Assembly: GCA_011009095.1 (NCBI GenBank)
Contig: VTPC01090543.1
Span: 151,625 to 215,624, forward strand
Source: Ignelater luminosus
Taxonomy: Eukaryota; Arthropoda; Insecta; Coleoptera; Elateridae
Direction of reading: 5' to 3'
DNA: 64,000 bases
Shown: positions 12,950 to 23,380 of the stretch, in pieces
How positions within the stretch are numbered: position 1 is the first letter of the stretch
How the letters are laid out: every line of letters starts with the position of its first letter
Notes under the pieces: model-generated
The model's database searches: none
What the model was told of the DNA's origin: nothing
The model's input: only the letters and a program-made list of their open reading frames with translations
Made by a program: the position numbers and the translations under genes

Positions 12950-13330
12950 TCAACAAGAGAAAAAAAAGAAGGAACGTGAAACTCAAACTCTTGTGTAAAG
13001 GTTGAGCGGACCCTTTCGTGTTTTATATTGTACTCTTTCCCCAAATAATTGTGCTCCTCGCGTCTTGTGTGAACAACCGAAAGAAAAGAGGAAAGCGTTG
13101 CGTTTCGTACTGATCAAATCTGGTAGCCATTCTCTTTGAAGGCCCTAGGCGATCCGTCTAAATCTGTGCTGAATTCTGAGAGATAATTGATGTTTGGTCT
13201 TTGAGAACGTACAATGTTCCACCGACCCTACAGAATTGACTCCGAAACTTAATCTCTGCGTACACAGCTTTTAAAGGATAAAATCGGTTCGGGGTGGTAG
13301 TAGTAGTAGTAGAAGGAGGTCCTCTCTCAG
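12950..13330. promoter_or_regulatory. Candidate conserved non-coding block
   Basis: This block has clearly more even base composition and higher word complexity than its surroundings, several CpGs, and no protein-like frame. It contains the inverted pair GAACGTACAATGTTC (about 13205-13219) and ends in a short GTA trinucleotide run (about 13296-13312). Such islands in insect deserts are often enhancers or distal promoters. I see no core promoter or transcript evidence, so the role is inferred only from composition. Confidence 0.25.
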
Positions 13331-15288
13331 ATGATGAAAAACGAGAATTTAAAACAAGTTTGATGGCGAAGGATAGATTATCGTCGACTAAAATTTGAGA
13401 TCAATAAAATTTGATCATCTAAGTGTTATTACTCTATTATACAGACATCGAGTTTTTTCAACATCTTGAATACGTAATTTTTAAGGGAGAAATTTTACGA
13501 ATAAAAAGTGATTCTTTTATTATGAGTGTTTGTTTGAGGAATTGCAATAATTTGGCGATTATCAGAATTAATTACGAATAAAATACTCTATGGATAAAGG
13601 TAGAGATGTCAATGTCATGTTTATAACAGAGCGATACATGGTAATCAATATACTGAATGCTAACAATACCTGTCGCAATTTTAAATCATTGATAGTCTGA
13701 ACTATTAATATTACATGAACCAAAGCAGCGTTTTTCATAATTTGTTTAAATAGTATATGATTTGAAGTTATTATAAATTCGAAAAGCTAACAACAGGAAA
13801 AACTTATGAACGATATTATAATACAAAAACTACCCAGAGAAAAAGTTTTTCTGTTAATTGTTTTCCGCATCATATGGTTAACAGAAATTTCAGCAAAATT
13901 ACTTTTACTTTTATGATACGTGTGGTTAACGCAAAATTAGTTTTTGTGGCTAACCACTGCCTAGCAACAAACTAAAATGCGAGCTTCTTTCTGCAATGTA
14001 TAAAATGTAATTACTGGAAGCAAGTATTAGGGGTATCATTAAACATTCAAGTGTTCGGTTCATTATTAGGTAGTTCACTGACTGCATTCTCTGATACACT
14101 CTTTTTTTGATTACTGCCTGTTGATAATTAATTACAACTTAACTAAAAACAAACATAGAATTTGCTGACTCAGAATTGATTTCTATTTCTTAGTAATATT
14201 ATTTAGACTAACAAGGCTAGATGATAAGTCGTGCTTTAACTATTAAAATATCAGAATTTGTTTTTCTGCAGAATCGTAATTTTAAATCTAACTCTAAGTT
14301 TATGCTACTTTACAATCGTAAAAAATTTTCTTTAAGGCAAAAAAAGTCAAAATTTTAGCTTTTCTATTTTTAGGTATCTAGATTGTGTAATTTTCTCAGT
14401 CAAAGAATTCGTAAATATTTAAAAATGAAAACTCTGCTTGTATTCTTAAATACTACCTGGGGTTTATTGATCCAAGATGTTTTTGAAAAGCTTTCTCCTT
14501 TAGAGAAATGTGACAGATATTGTTACTAAGAAGTTCATCATAGCTTTACAATTTCCTTTCTTACCTCTAACTACCTGGGGTTGTTATAGTAACGCATTTA
14601 ATTATACTTCTTTTCTAGAGGGATTTGCGTTTTCTAACATTGGAATTTTTGTAAAATCCAAGCCTTGCACAAAAGCATTTACGTGAAAAGTTTCCTTTAT
14701 TTGTATTGCTATCATGCCTAAGGCTTAATCGACAATAGTTTGAATGTTGAAAACTGTATAAATCAACTCCTTAAGTCCTTCTTGTATGCGCACGGGACTT
14801 GATAACATAACGCCTATCTTTAGGTACCGTAGGCTTACGCGTTTGTTTTCCGTTTGCAATAATGTAAAGCTACAATCACACTGAGAAAAGTTATGCCTAC
14901 TGACTTAGAACTTATTGGCATGATTCATATAAGACAAAGCCAAAAGGACTTGTTCTAAGTCCATGGCAAGTATGCTCGATTCAGAGCCCGAAAGCTGATT
15001 CATTTATATCTACTTTCATCAATTTCCTTTCTTTTTCAGTTTTGCCGTGAAGACTCATGAGTTCTCCTGCAGAGATTTTACTGCTATCAATGCAATCTAA
15101 CTTGCCACATATTTACTCAGTATGAATTCCCAACCTACAGAGTTTGTATATTATTCAACTATCGTGATATCTAACCGAAAATATCCCTTTTCTGTCTTGG
15201 TTTTGGAACAAAGGGATACTCAACGAGAAAACCTGTTGGTATGTTCGTGGATCATTACACGATTATCATTTTGTTGTTAAACGTTCTT
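13331..15288. other. No recognisable gene
   Basis: AT-rich sequence. The 13-base word CTACCTGGGGTT plus flank occurs twice about 120 bp apart (14453 and 14572), which may mark a small old duplication. The part from about 14740 to 15280 is less AT-rich but carries no frame or motif that I recognise. Confidence 0.4.
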
Positions 15289-16190
15289 CTACTCATCCTT
15301 TTGTTTGTTTTGGTGGGATAGATTCTCGGGTAAAACGTGCATGTCGGTGATTTTATGGCTTGTGTCTGGCTGAGAGGTGAGTATGCAAGCATTGTTGGGC
15401 TCCATCATATCAGTGACGGTTCCGAGGTTTTCTGAATAAAAATCTAGATAGGAGTCCATGGAATGCATCTTCAGGGACATATTACATCCCATTTGTAGTT
15501 TTCTAATAACTCAGTCACACGCTCTCTGTAGTTTGGCGATTTATGATTTCCAAGAAAGTTTACTACAATGTTTTTGAATAATTCCCATGTATGCGCCTCT
15601 TGGAATTAAAATAAAATTCTTTACTTATTCTTAAGAACTTACTTTTTAGGCATGCGAAACCCCCGCATCACGATTCATGGCTTTAACAAAATCTTTCATC
15701 AGCCCAAGTGTGATATGGAGTGGCGAAAATAAGATTTCTGCTGCGTCAAGGACTGATGCAGAATAGTTTTTCTCCCCCATGCTATTTGAAGCTGTCGTTT
15801 CTTTCATACTCACTGCATAAGCAAGCAGAATAGACTGATTTTTGTTGCCATTATGCAGAAGTGCTTTTTTGAACTGGTTTTTAAAGAGTCTATAAAAACC
15901 CTCCACTCTTGGGGATTGTGATTTTGTTCCATTACATACAGGAGAGTCATTCTCCATTGAAACGAAGTGTTCAAGTTCTTACTGACTGTGACGGAATGCG
16001 CACAATTTGGTCCCTTGATTCAGCAAAGACCAGCCTTTGAGTTTCGAAGCCAAACAGCTCTGCTTGACATTCTGAAAGATTCATATCTAAGTCGTTTAGA
16101 TCAGCTTGGCTTAATTTGCGTGGTTCTTCAGACTCACATCATAGAAAATCAGGGTCTTCTCTGACAGCTTCGTCTTCAGCCAAATCAGCG
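15289..16190 (-). pseudogene. Relic of an uncharacterised multicopy invertebrate family (LLHNGN / LHIxLGLMK family)
   Basis: Read on the minus strand from 16190 down, the pieces are: SEEPRKLSQADLNDLDMNLS (about 16135-16075) followed by QAELFG; RVEGFYRLFKN and KKALLHNGNKNQSILLAYAV (about 15915-15800); MGEKNYSASV, then ILFSPLHITLGLMKDFVKAM (about 15740-15675); NIVVNFLGNHKSPNYRERV (about 15575-15515); and MSLKMHSMDSYLDFYSENLG (about 15480-15420). These follow the order LxQAxLNDL / KAVLLHNGN / LPPLHIKLGLMKNFVKAM / FLGNxxxxNYKELV / MSLKIHFLHSHLDFFPENLG that I recall from hypothetical proteins repeated many times in arthropod genomes. The catalytic role, if any, is unknown to me. The expected GERFHQD segment after ENLG is lost. 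Stops and frameshifts separate the pieces, so it is dead. Confidence 0.7.
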
Positions 16191-17433
16191 TTTACATCTT
16201 CCTCGAGATCTGCAGTTCAAGTTGCAGGTGGAAAGCAAACTGGCAGCCTTGAACTATGTGAGACAGGTCTAATCGCTGAAGGCATATCTGAATATTTCAC
16301 TAAATTTCTTTGTTTACTTGTTATACCATTAATACTTTTCATACAAAATAACAGTCTGTACAATGATCTTTGGCTTCCCTACATACCATTGGGGTTGCAT
16401 GTGACGTCCTCTACCGTTGAATCAGCTTGTACGTTGTATAACACATGATGAACAACAAACATATAGGACCCAGAGTTTGTCTTGATCACCGGGTTTGCAT
16501 TGCAAATATAGGTACTAACATTTCTAACCAATAGCGTAATTGTTCTTTGCTGGTCACCTCGCCACACACATAACAAAAGTTGCCTTGTAAGAGTAACAAC
16601 GATAACAGGAATGATTAACAAACTAAGATTATGATAATAAAAGATTAAATGGAAATAGAAAAGGAGAAATATAACGAATGTACACGAAAGTTCTTGGTAT
16701 GCAGCTCTTGGAAGTCAGAAGCGCGTAAATTCCTGAAATTCGTCGTTCTTGAAAAACCGGCGGTGTTCTGGTCTCTCCCCATTAGCACATACAGCGACCC
16801 TTGCAAACGAATGGATGAAGACGTATCTGTTTTATAAAAACAAGATAAATTTTTAATTATTCCAAGCCATAAAATGCAAAGAAATATCATTATAAGAGGC
16901 AAGATAGGAAAAATTACAGCAAATGCAATATTACAGAAAATTGATACTCAATAGACAATTTTTGATTGCGTATTAAGAATCAGGAGGCAAGAATACTTTA
17001 GGAAAGGGCAAAGTTACCCATTTAATAAAATCTTTATTTATCAATGTCATCGATATGTCTCTCTGTCCAACGCCCACAGTAACGTAGTTGATGACTACCA
17101 CGCGTAGCTAATGTTTGTTGTACCTCTTTTTCGGACGCAGCATGTCTGACGTCACTTGTCGCCCACTGTTAGAATTTCGTATTTAGCTTTGTTATTCCTA
17201 GAGCACCAACTAGACACGTTGGCGAGTTGCATAATACTAAACATTTTTATTTTACTAAGTAGTTGTTCATGCGAAAACTTCTTTTATTGATTGTCTTTCC
17301 TCTTATTTAAAACAAATTGGAAAGTAAGGAAAATTCTCTTTAGATACGTCAAAGTAAATAAACTGAGCTTTATAGTCTGGTAGATAAAGATCTCTTATTA
17401 CATATGTCGAAGTTGTGACAGCCTAGTGTTCTA
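16191..17433. other. No recognisable gene
   Basis: The sequence holds several overlapping short open frames on both strands (for example 16379-16621 and 16645-16902, minus) whose translations I do not recognise. The patch at 17060-17180 is C-rich and CpG-containing, without protein similarity. Nothing here supports a gene call. Confidence 0.4.
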
Positions 17434-17895
17434 GGGTTAAAAAGGTTAATGAAGGCCGCCAAAGTGGCCTGCGTGAGGACGTAGCCCAAACTTTGTTCGT
17501 AGTAGTTTAATGGAGGACGAAGCCAATCTTGAGGCCCCGAAGTGGCCATAGCCCAAACCTGGTTCCTAGTAAGATCTCTTGAAAAAGTTAAAAAAGGATG
17601 AATTTCGTGCGAGGACGTAGCCCGAACCCTGTTTATAGTATAGTCTTAAGACTCTTACTGGAGGTCGATTCCCAATCTTGGATCAGTAAAGTAGTGGGTG
17701 CGAAGGTGTAACCCAAGAATTGACTGTAGTTGGTTGTCTTGAAAAGGTTAATAAACGGCAAAGCCCTACCATGGGCAATCAAAACGGCCTTTGCAAAGGT
17801 GTAACTTAAGCCGCGTTTATATTTAGCTCTCTTAAGAAGGTTAACTGAAAGAAAAAGTCAAAATTGGACCACCGGAAGTGGCCTGTGGGAAGATC
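17434..17895 (+). repeat. Degenerate tandem repeat, unit about 90 bp
   Basis: The block is made of diverged copies of one unit built from a gene-like sounding but non-coding consensus: AAAAGGTTAATGAAGG, then CCAATCTTGG, AAGTGGCCTG, GAGGACGTAGCCCAAAC, and TAGT...CTCTTG. The GTAGCCC/GTAACCC word recurs at about 17481, 17548, 17617, 17708 and 17801, with a partial unit starting near 17870. Spacings are 67, 69, 91 and 93 bp, so the first units carry deletions of about 20 bp. GC content is clearly higher than in the flanks. It resembles a decayed minisatellite or satellite remnant. No open frame runs through it. Confidence 0.8.
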
Positions 17896-18069
17896 TCGAT
17901 AGGTGCTCACTGCAGGAGACCACACTATTTCTACTCTGAAAGGGTCAAATTGCAAATATGTTTAACGGCTCCTTTAAGAAAATACCAAATGAAATAGTCA
18001 ACAAAATTAGAAAAGGTAATACTATTGGTAGTAGTAATGTCAACAAAGATATAAGTATGAATGATAAAT

Positions 18070-18850
18070 CCCTGTTTTAGTGCCCCGCACAATAGAAAAA
18101 GTGACAGGTATCTGCTTCTTCTTCTTGTGTTCCTTAAAGCCCTTTTGGGTGTCGGAGTAGGATTCCCGTTCCCCTTTCATCCATTTCGTCCACATTTGTT
18201 TGTTTCTTGCCATAATTTTCATTTGTAGTTTTTCCTTTCTCTTTTTCATATTCTTCTATTTGATCTAACAATTTTCTTATAAGTCTTCCTCTTCTTGTTC
18301 TTTTTGATACTGCCATTTCCTTTACCTTCTTCATTAATCTGCCTTGATTCATTTTCACCATGTGTCCATATCATATCAGTTGTTTCTTCCTGATTTTTTC
18401 TTCAATTGGTTCTTGGTTTACAATTATTTTTATTTCTTCGTCTCTAACTCTGTCCCATTTTCTTTTCCTTGCTATTGTTCTAAGGTGTTTCATCCTATAG
18501 CATTTATCTTTGTCATCTGTTTTTGTTTGGTTACTGTCCAGTTTTTACTGGCATAGGTTATTGAGAGATTTGTAACTGCGTTATGGACCTTCATCTTCAC
18601 TTCCATTCTTGTTTCTTTATGTCCCAGGATTGTCTTGTTTAGTGCGTAGTATCTTTTTGTTGACTTACTTCCTCTATTCGTTATTTCTGCGTCCAATTTT
18701 TCATCGTATGTATTACATTACCCAAATATTCGTATGTCGTTATTTTTTCCAAAACTCTTCTCTTACAATTTATTCCGTTTTCGTCTTGCTTTGTTGTCTT
18801 GTTTCTGTTGATGATCATCACTTTTGTTTTTTATGTGAAGAGGTATCTTA
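18070..18850 (-). pseudogene. LINE reverse-transcriptase C-terminal relic, RTE-like
   Basis: Minus-strand frames give the end of a LINE reverse transcriptase: MIINRNKTTK and YEYLGN (about 18815-18740), then DAEITNRGSKSTKRYYALNK, LGHKETRMEVKMKVHNAVTN and LSITYASKNWTVTKQKQ (about 18695-18515), YGHMVKMNQGRLMKKV (about 18375-18320) and a basic RGRLIRKLLDQIEE stretch (about 18290-18250). The family pattern is LGxxIxxDGxxDxEIxxRI, then YxxExWTxTK, then RWxGHLxRM, then GRPRxRWxD. The catalytic box lies upstream and is absent. Frameshifts make it inactive. The plus-strand open frames opposite are shadows of this gene. Confidence 0.75.
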
Positions 18851-18857
18851 AAGAAAA

Positions 18858-19030
18858 TAAAAAATAGATGCTTGGCTGGACCAGACGATGTACCTTATTC
18901 TATACTAAGAAAGATAGCAACAACAACGATAGCAAATCTTCTACAATACCTCATTTATACATTATCCAAAAAGGTCATTTTCCTACTACTCTAAACAGAA
19001 GTAGAGTCTTATCAATTTACAAAAAAAGTA
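18858..19030 (+). pseudogene. LINE reverse-transcriptase N-terminal fragment, jockey-like
   Basis: One plus-strand segment reads CLAGPDDVPYSILRKIA and, after LIYTLSKKGHFP-like residues in a shifted frame, SRVLSIYKK. This is the opening of a LINE reverse transcriptase: K-x-PGPDGIPxxxLK, about 30 residues of helix, G-x-FP-x-x-LK, then S-x-V-x-PIYKKG. It directly abuts the oppositely oriented LINE end at 18850, so at least one of the two was inserted or rearranged here. Confidence 0.6.
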
Positions 19031-20140
19031 ATGTTAAACTGTAACGGTTCGTTACTCGTCGTCATAAAATTATTTAAATTTTCTAAAATCCCGCCAATAT
19101 TTTATTACTTTAAATTGGTAGGAGAGTGTCATAAAATAATGTGGATGCATACTCTCGACTCTTTTTATGTTAATTTTCATAATTTATCGTTGAATTCAAA
19201 ATTTGATTTGTTTATTCATTAAATTGTATTAGGAATTCTATAGTTTCAAGTTTTTCTTATTTAAAATCATCATTTATACGAAAATACGGATTTTATTGTT
19301 TTTGGGGAAACCCCCCATACAAATATTCTTCAACGATTCGATTTTAACATTTTTTTTTGAATATTCGTTATTTTCCCATCTAAAAATCTTATTTGTATTT
19401 GATAATTTTTTAGAAATTCTAATTTAATTTAAAAAAGTAAAATCTTAATCTTAGGCCTTGGATTTTCTCCGTAGTTTTAATTTGTATCATCTTAGTCAGT
19501 TCACATTTTGAAATTTGGCGGAAGAATTGGGCTCTTCCTAAGGCGAGGTCCTTCCGTTTTGATCCGAGAAGAAGGATGATTGTGAAAGAAGTTGCACGAT
19601 CAACAGGTTGCTTGTGATTTGCAGTTACAATTTTGCAATTAAAAACTATATTTTTTCTGCAAAGTCTGAACAAATATTGTGTTAATTATTTTCTTCGTGT
19701 TGTGGAATTTTATTTTAGCCATTAGACCTGGAAAGAACCGAGATTTTTTTTGTTGGTTCCCCATATGTATCCGTTATAAGGGTGTGTCCATGAATGGTTC
19801 TTGAAATGGTTTCAAGTTAAAATCCTGTCACTGCCATTCGAAAAATCAGAATAATATGAATTTCATATTAATTTGAGCAACAAATTCAGCTGAGGTAGTA
19901 TCGTTCATAACCTCACAAATTTAATGGTATTGGGTAACAAACAAAACCCAGCAATCAGCCTTGAATGTATAGCTTCTCATGGAAATGTGCTGAAACCAGG
20001 AAGAACATACATCTTTGTGAGTTAAACTGTGAGTTAAGTTTATTTTGTCTTTGAAATTTGTTCATACGACAAGGTGAAACTGGTTATATTGCAATTTGGT
20101 GACAACTATTGGGTTTATTTTGAACTAGTGGTTATTGTTA
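19031..20140. other. No recognisable gene
   Basis: Very AT-rich sequence. A minus-strand open frame at 19419-19673 (84 codons) has the basic stretch LGSKRKDLALGRAQFF, which I do not recognise. The DNA under it is less AT-rich than its surroundings, so it may be part of an old element. Confidence 0.35.
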
Positions 20141-20610
20141 AAATCCACTTTTTTTAATAATTAAATTTATTCGATATTGTGGATATCCATTTGTTTATGG
20201 ACAATTAGTTGCTATCAATGATATCCACTTGTTTCATGATTATAGACACATTTAATATTCAATGATTCAAATATATTCCAAATTATGAATATCTATTTGT
20301 TTATTGATAATTAAGTACTGTTCTTGATGTTTATTTGTTAACCTAGTTGTTAATTAAACTAGGGTGACGTCACCTCTATTTAGTAAGGATTACTTAAAAT
20401 TAAAAGGGTTTTTCACTCGTGTTGAAGAGTGGCTTTCTCTTTTTATTTGTTTTTTTTTTGTGTTTGTGTTTTGCAATAAACATTTTAATTAAATAAAACT
20501 ATATATCATTTTTTGTGTCTTATATTTTATTGATAAACACCACGTCTGTTTTGGAATTTTGAGTCTCTCTTCCAATTTTAACAAAAAGGCTCTGGCGTCC
20601 AACTTGTATT
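20141..20610 (+). repeat. Possible LTR (U3-like repeats, polyadenylation signals, primer-site-like end)
   Basis: Between 20170 and 20335 the word GATATCCATTTGTTTATGGA recurs in degraded form about four times, as in U3 regions. A compact block follows (20385-20440), then AATAAA signals near 20475 and 20497, and then TCTGGCGTCCAAC at about 20592. That word resembles the TGGCGCCCAAC primer-binding site of gypsy-like elements. I could not find a matching second LTR or a clear TG...CA boundary, so a solo or truncated LTR is only a possibility. Confidence 0.25.
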
Positions 20611-20689
20611 GATTGTGTTTAAGATAGAAATTTAAATAACAGACTTGTGGTTTATCATAGTGTTGGCAGACCCCAATCTGATCTTAAAG

Positions 20690-21135
20690 CTATCTGACAC
20701 CCACGATGTATGCAGACGATACAAACATAATCGGATCTGATAGCTCACCTCTAATGATGGAGCAGAAGAGTAATGCTACATTGAAACGTCTAAAGGAGTG
20801 ATTTTGTAGTAATGATCTTTATCTAAACTATCAAACAACTCATTTTATCAATCTTCATGTAAGACAGAGTTCGTGCTCATTATCACAACTAAGTATCAAT
20901 AATAAACAAATGGGAAATGTAGATAATGTTAAACTTTTGGGATTACATATAGATGATGTTCTCAGTTGGAGGCAACATTGTGATTTAAACAAGCAAGATT
21001 TCTAATAATAAAACCCAGTGCTGTAAAAGTAGTATACGAGATTTAAAACTTAAAGTACAGTCCAAAAAGCTTCGTTAGCTTTATATTTACATTTTGGAAT
21101 CTCAAAACTTTTTGGAGAATGTTAAAATATTACAT
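20690..21135 (+). pseudogene. LINE reverse-transcriptase palm fragment, CR1/jockey-like
   Basis: Plus-strand translation reads TMYADDTNIIGSDSSPLMME (about 20706-20765), then LKRLKE and FCSNDLYLNYQTTHFINLH (about 20800-20855), QLSINNKQMGNVDNVKLLGL (about 20885-20945) and HIDDVLSWRQHC. This is the classic order YADDTN, W-x-xxNxLxLNxxKT, I-x-NxxIxxVxxxKFLGLxID-x-LSWxxH of CR1 and jockey-type LINEs. The catalytic YADD is intact, but single stops interrupt the frame. Neither the fingers nor the C-terminus is attached. Confidence 0.8.
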
Positions 21136-21350
21136 TGTAAAACATTGAAAGCAGTTTGTTGTTAAGACTCAGTTCTGTGGCGCAATTAAGATCGTTTTGA
21201 AGATTAACATGATCTTGAGCTACTACCCTATTGAGAATTTTCATATCAAATGCGTACAGTAAGCATTTGAGATTCTGAATCGACTGAAGTAAATCATTAA
21301 TGAAAAGAAAAAAGAGCAATAGACCGAGGTTAGGCTCTTGGAATCTATGT
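21122..21350 (-). pseudogene. LINE reverse-transcriptase palm fragment, opposite strand
   Basis: The minus strand encodes LLFFLFINDLLQSIQNLKCL, then LYAFDMKILNRV, QDHVNLQNDLNCATELS and NNKL. The pattern is GPLLFLLFINDL, YADDxKI, and LQxDLxxLxxWxxxNKL. The catalytic YADD has become YAFD. It overlaps the end of the plus-strand LINE fragment tail to tail, which shows two independent insertions or an inversion. Confidence 0.75.
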
Positions 21351-22679
21351 TATTAAATTATTTAACATAAAAATTATCAAATTTAAAGAGACAGGTATGT
21401 TTTTTGAGTTTGAGGAAAATAAGTCTAATGTACGATCTCAAACAACTGACATTTAGTATTATCTATATTTCTTTACGCAAAGAAGCAGACATGATTTAAA
21501 TAGAGAAAGGTGACCATTCGAATTGCTTTTGCTTAAAAAGCAAATAGGAATACTGAAACACTAAAAGCACCATTTAGTTTATAAGACAAAAACTTACTAC
21601 GCCTCTCTGGATAGTAAGGTTAGGTAGTCTAGGATTCATTCATTTCCTGATCTAAATTATATTTCGTTTATTCTGGTGTTGTTTGTTTTACCATCAATAA
21701 AGTCCAATAAACGTTTCTTCCTTTCAATAACTTATAGTTAAAGAGTTAGTTGGCCAAGCAATCTGGTTTCGATTCCTAATCAAACCTTCTACCGGATTAT
21801 TATAATTGCTTTTTCCTCAAAAGGCAGTAGAAACTCGCCAAGGTAGAATCTACAAAGAAAATTTTAAGTGTAGGATACCCTTATATTCGTTTCTACTGAA
21901 CACGCACAATACGAATAAAGAGGGGAATACCAATTAGAAGAAGAAGAAGAACTGCTAAAAGAAACTTTTTTTGAAACGTTAAAGCACTGAAAATGGCTGG
22001 TATTAATGCCTTTTATTAACTACCACTTACATAAACCAATTTATAAATTAAAATCCCTAAAATCAAAAGAATCACGCATCAAGTACGAGAAAGCAACTAC
22101 CTCATAACATACTCTATTATTAAAGCAGCAATATCGTACATTCAAAGTAGACTTAGAATATTGCAGCATACAATTTCGAACTTCAACGAATCTACGAAGG
22201 AATCGACGTAGCACACATGTAATTCAAAAAGTTTACTTTGAGCAAAACAAACGAGGTCACATTTTATCTGTAACTGAAAGCCACAGCAGACAAACAGATG
22301 TTGTTAAGACAAACTTTCATGAATAAATGAAACAAAATATTCAAGATTTCTTTTAATTAAAAATTGTTTAAAATTACAGGTTTGTAAACCTCCAACATTT
22401 ATCTTGATAATTACGCAAACACGTTACCTAACACCCTCCTTGTTTGCTAGTCCAGCAATAAAAAAGAACTGCTTATCGTGGCATTCAGTTGAAATATTCC
22501 GGGCACATGAAGTTTCATGAGAATTATTATAGTTACACGGCACTGTCATAAAAGTAATAAATCTTCTTTAATAGTGCCTATTATGTTCTTTTTTATACAC
22601 CAAAAAGCTACTTTTGTCTCTTTTTTAACACTAGCTGAAACACTTTCATTAACTCGATTATCATAACAGATTCGAATCG
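21351..22679. other. No certain gene; possible LINE C-terminal debris
   Basis: Between about 21475 and 21720 short plus-strand pieces (RRHDLNRE, then KTYYASLD) vaguely resemble LINE C-terminal ends, but I cannot place them. A GAA run lies at about 21936-21951. The rest is AT-rich with no relic that I recognise. Confidence 0.3.
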
Positions 22680-23380
22680 TAATCCACAACCAAGTTTCCG
22701 ATTAATTTTTTCCTTTATAAATCGATTATACGAGCCAAATTAGGCAAGTTTGATTGGATTAAATCTAATCTCATGCATTAATAATTAAATGCCCCCGTAA
22801 ATGGGGAGTTTCGGACAGTGTTAAAGCGAATCTCGCTTGTCATGTCAAAGCTTGCACTTCACTGATGTAGGCGTATCCTGCATCACACATACACACACAT
22901 ATATACGAGAGAGCGTGCAGTTCAAATAGCTCAAGTAGTGGCTCTTGACCCGTGTCCATCAGAGTTCATTACTGGACACGACAATCCACTTAAACCCCCA
23001 GGTGCGTGCACAACAACGTCGATTAATCAAACTTTAATTGATCTCGGTTTGGCTCGGATCGTGTATCGGTCTAGTGCGGCTAGTCTGGTTTGAGGCCACC
23101 ATTAGCCATTGGTTTCACCCAATGGACACAAGGAACCAAAGGGATATAGTTTAGAGCTTTAGAAATTAGGGTCCCAGGACCTCTCGCAGCTCGTTCTACT
23201 TCCTCTCTGTCTCTCGCGCGCGCTTTCTGCATTTCGACGTTTACGGGTGCGTTCCCGCCATTCATGTTAATTAATTTCAATGCCTTCAAATGACGCAGTG
23301 AAACACACATCGCTGAAACTTGTGTTGTCTGCGAGAAGTTTCGTTTAAAGGTATCATGTACCAAGCGCAGGTTATATTAC
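22680..23380. promoter_or_regulatory. Candidate cis-regulatory island
   Basis: This is the clearest island of mixed composition in the window, with CpGs including a CGCGCGCG run near 23216-23223. It has many homeodomain-type cores: ATCGATTA, TTGATTGGATTAAATC, ATTAATAATTAAATG, CGATTAATCAAACTTTAATT and GTTAATTAATTTC. At 23106-23125 CCATTGG and CCAATGG form a perfect inverted pair 6 bp apart, which is two opposed CCAAT boxes. A dinucleotide patch (CACACATACACACACATATATA) lies near 22885. A 94-codon minus-strand open frame (23080-23364) resembles no family I know and is probably incidental. The features fit an enhancer or promoter of a developmental gene. There is no direct evidence of activity. 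Confidence 0.35.

Noticed and set aside
18344-18851. Plus-strand hydrophobic open frames
   Set aside because: Antisense shadows of the minus-strand LINE reverse-transcriptase relic.
21735-21790. tRNA-like B-box word GGTTTCGATTCC
   Set aside because: The flanking bases cannot form the T-arm stem, and there is no A-box, anticodon arm or acceptor stem at the right distance.
23080-23364. 94-codon minus-strand open frame in the CpG-rich block
   Set aside because: No recognisable domain, and open length is expected when composition is less AT-rich. The underlying DNA looks regulatory, though conservation data could revive it.
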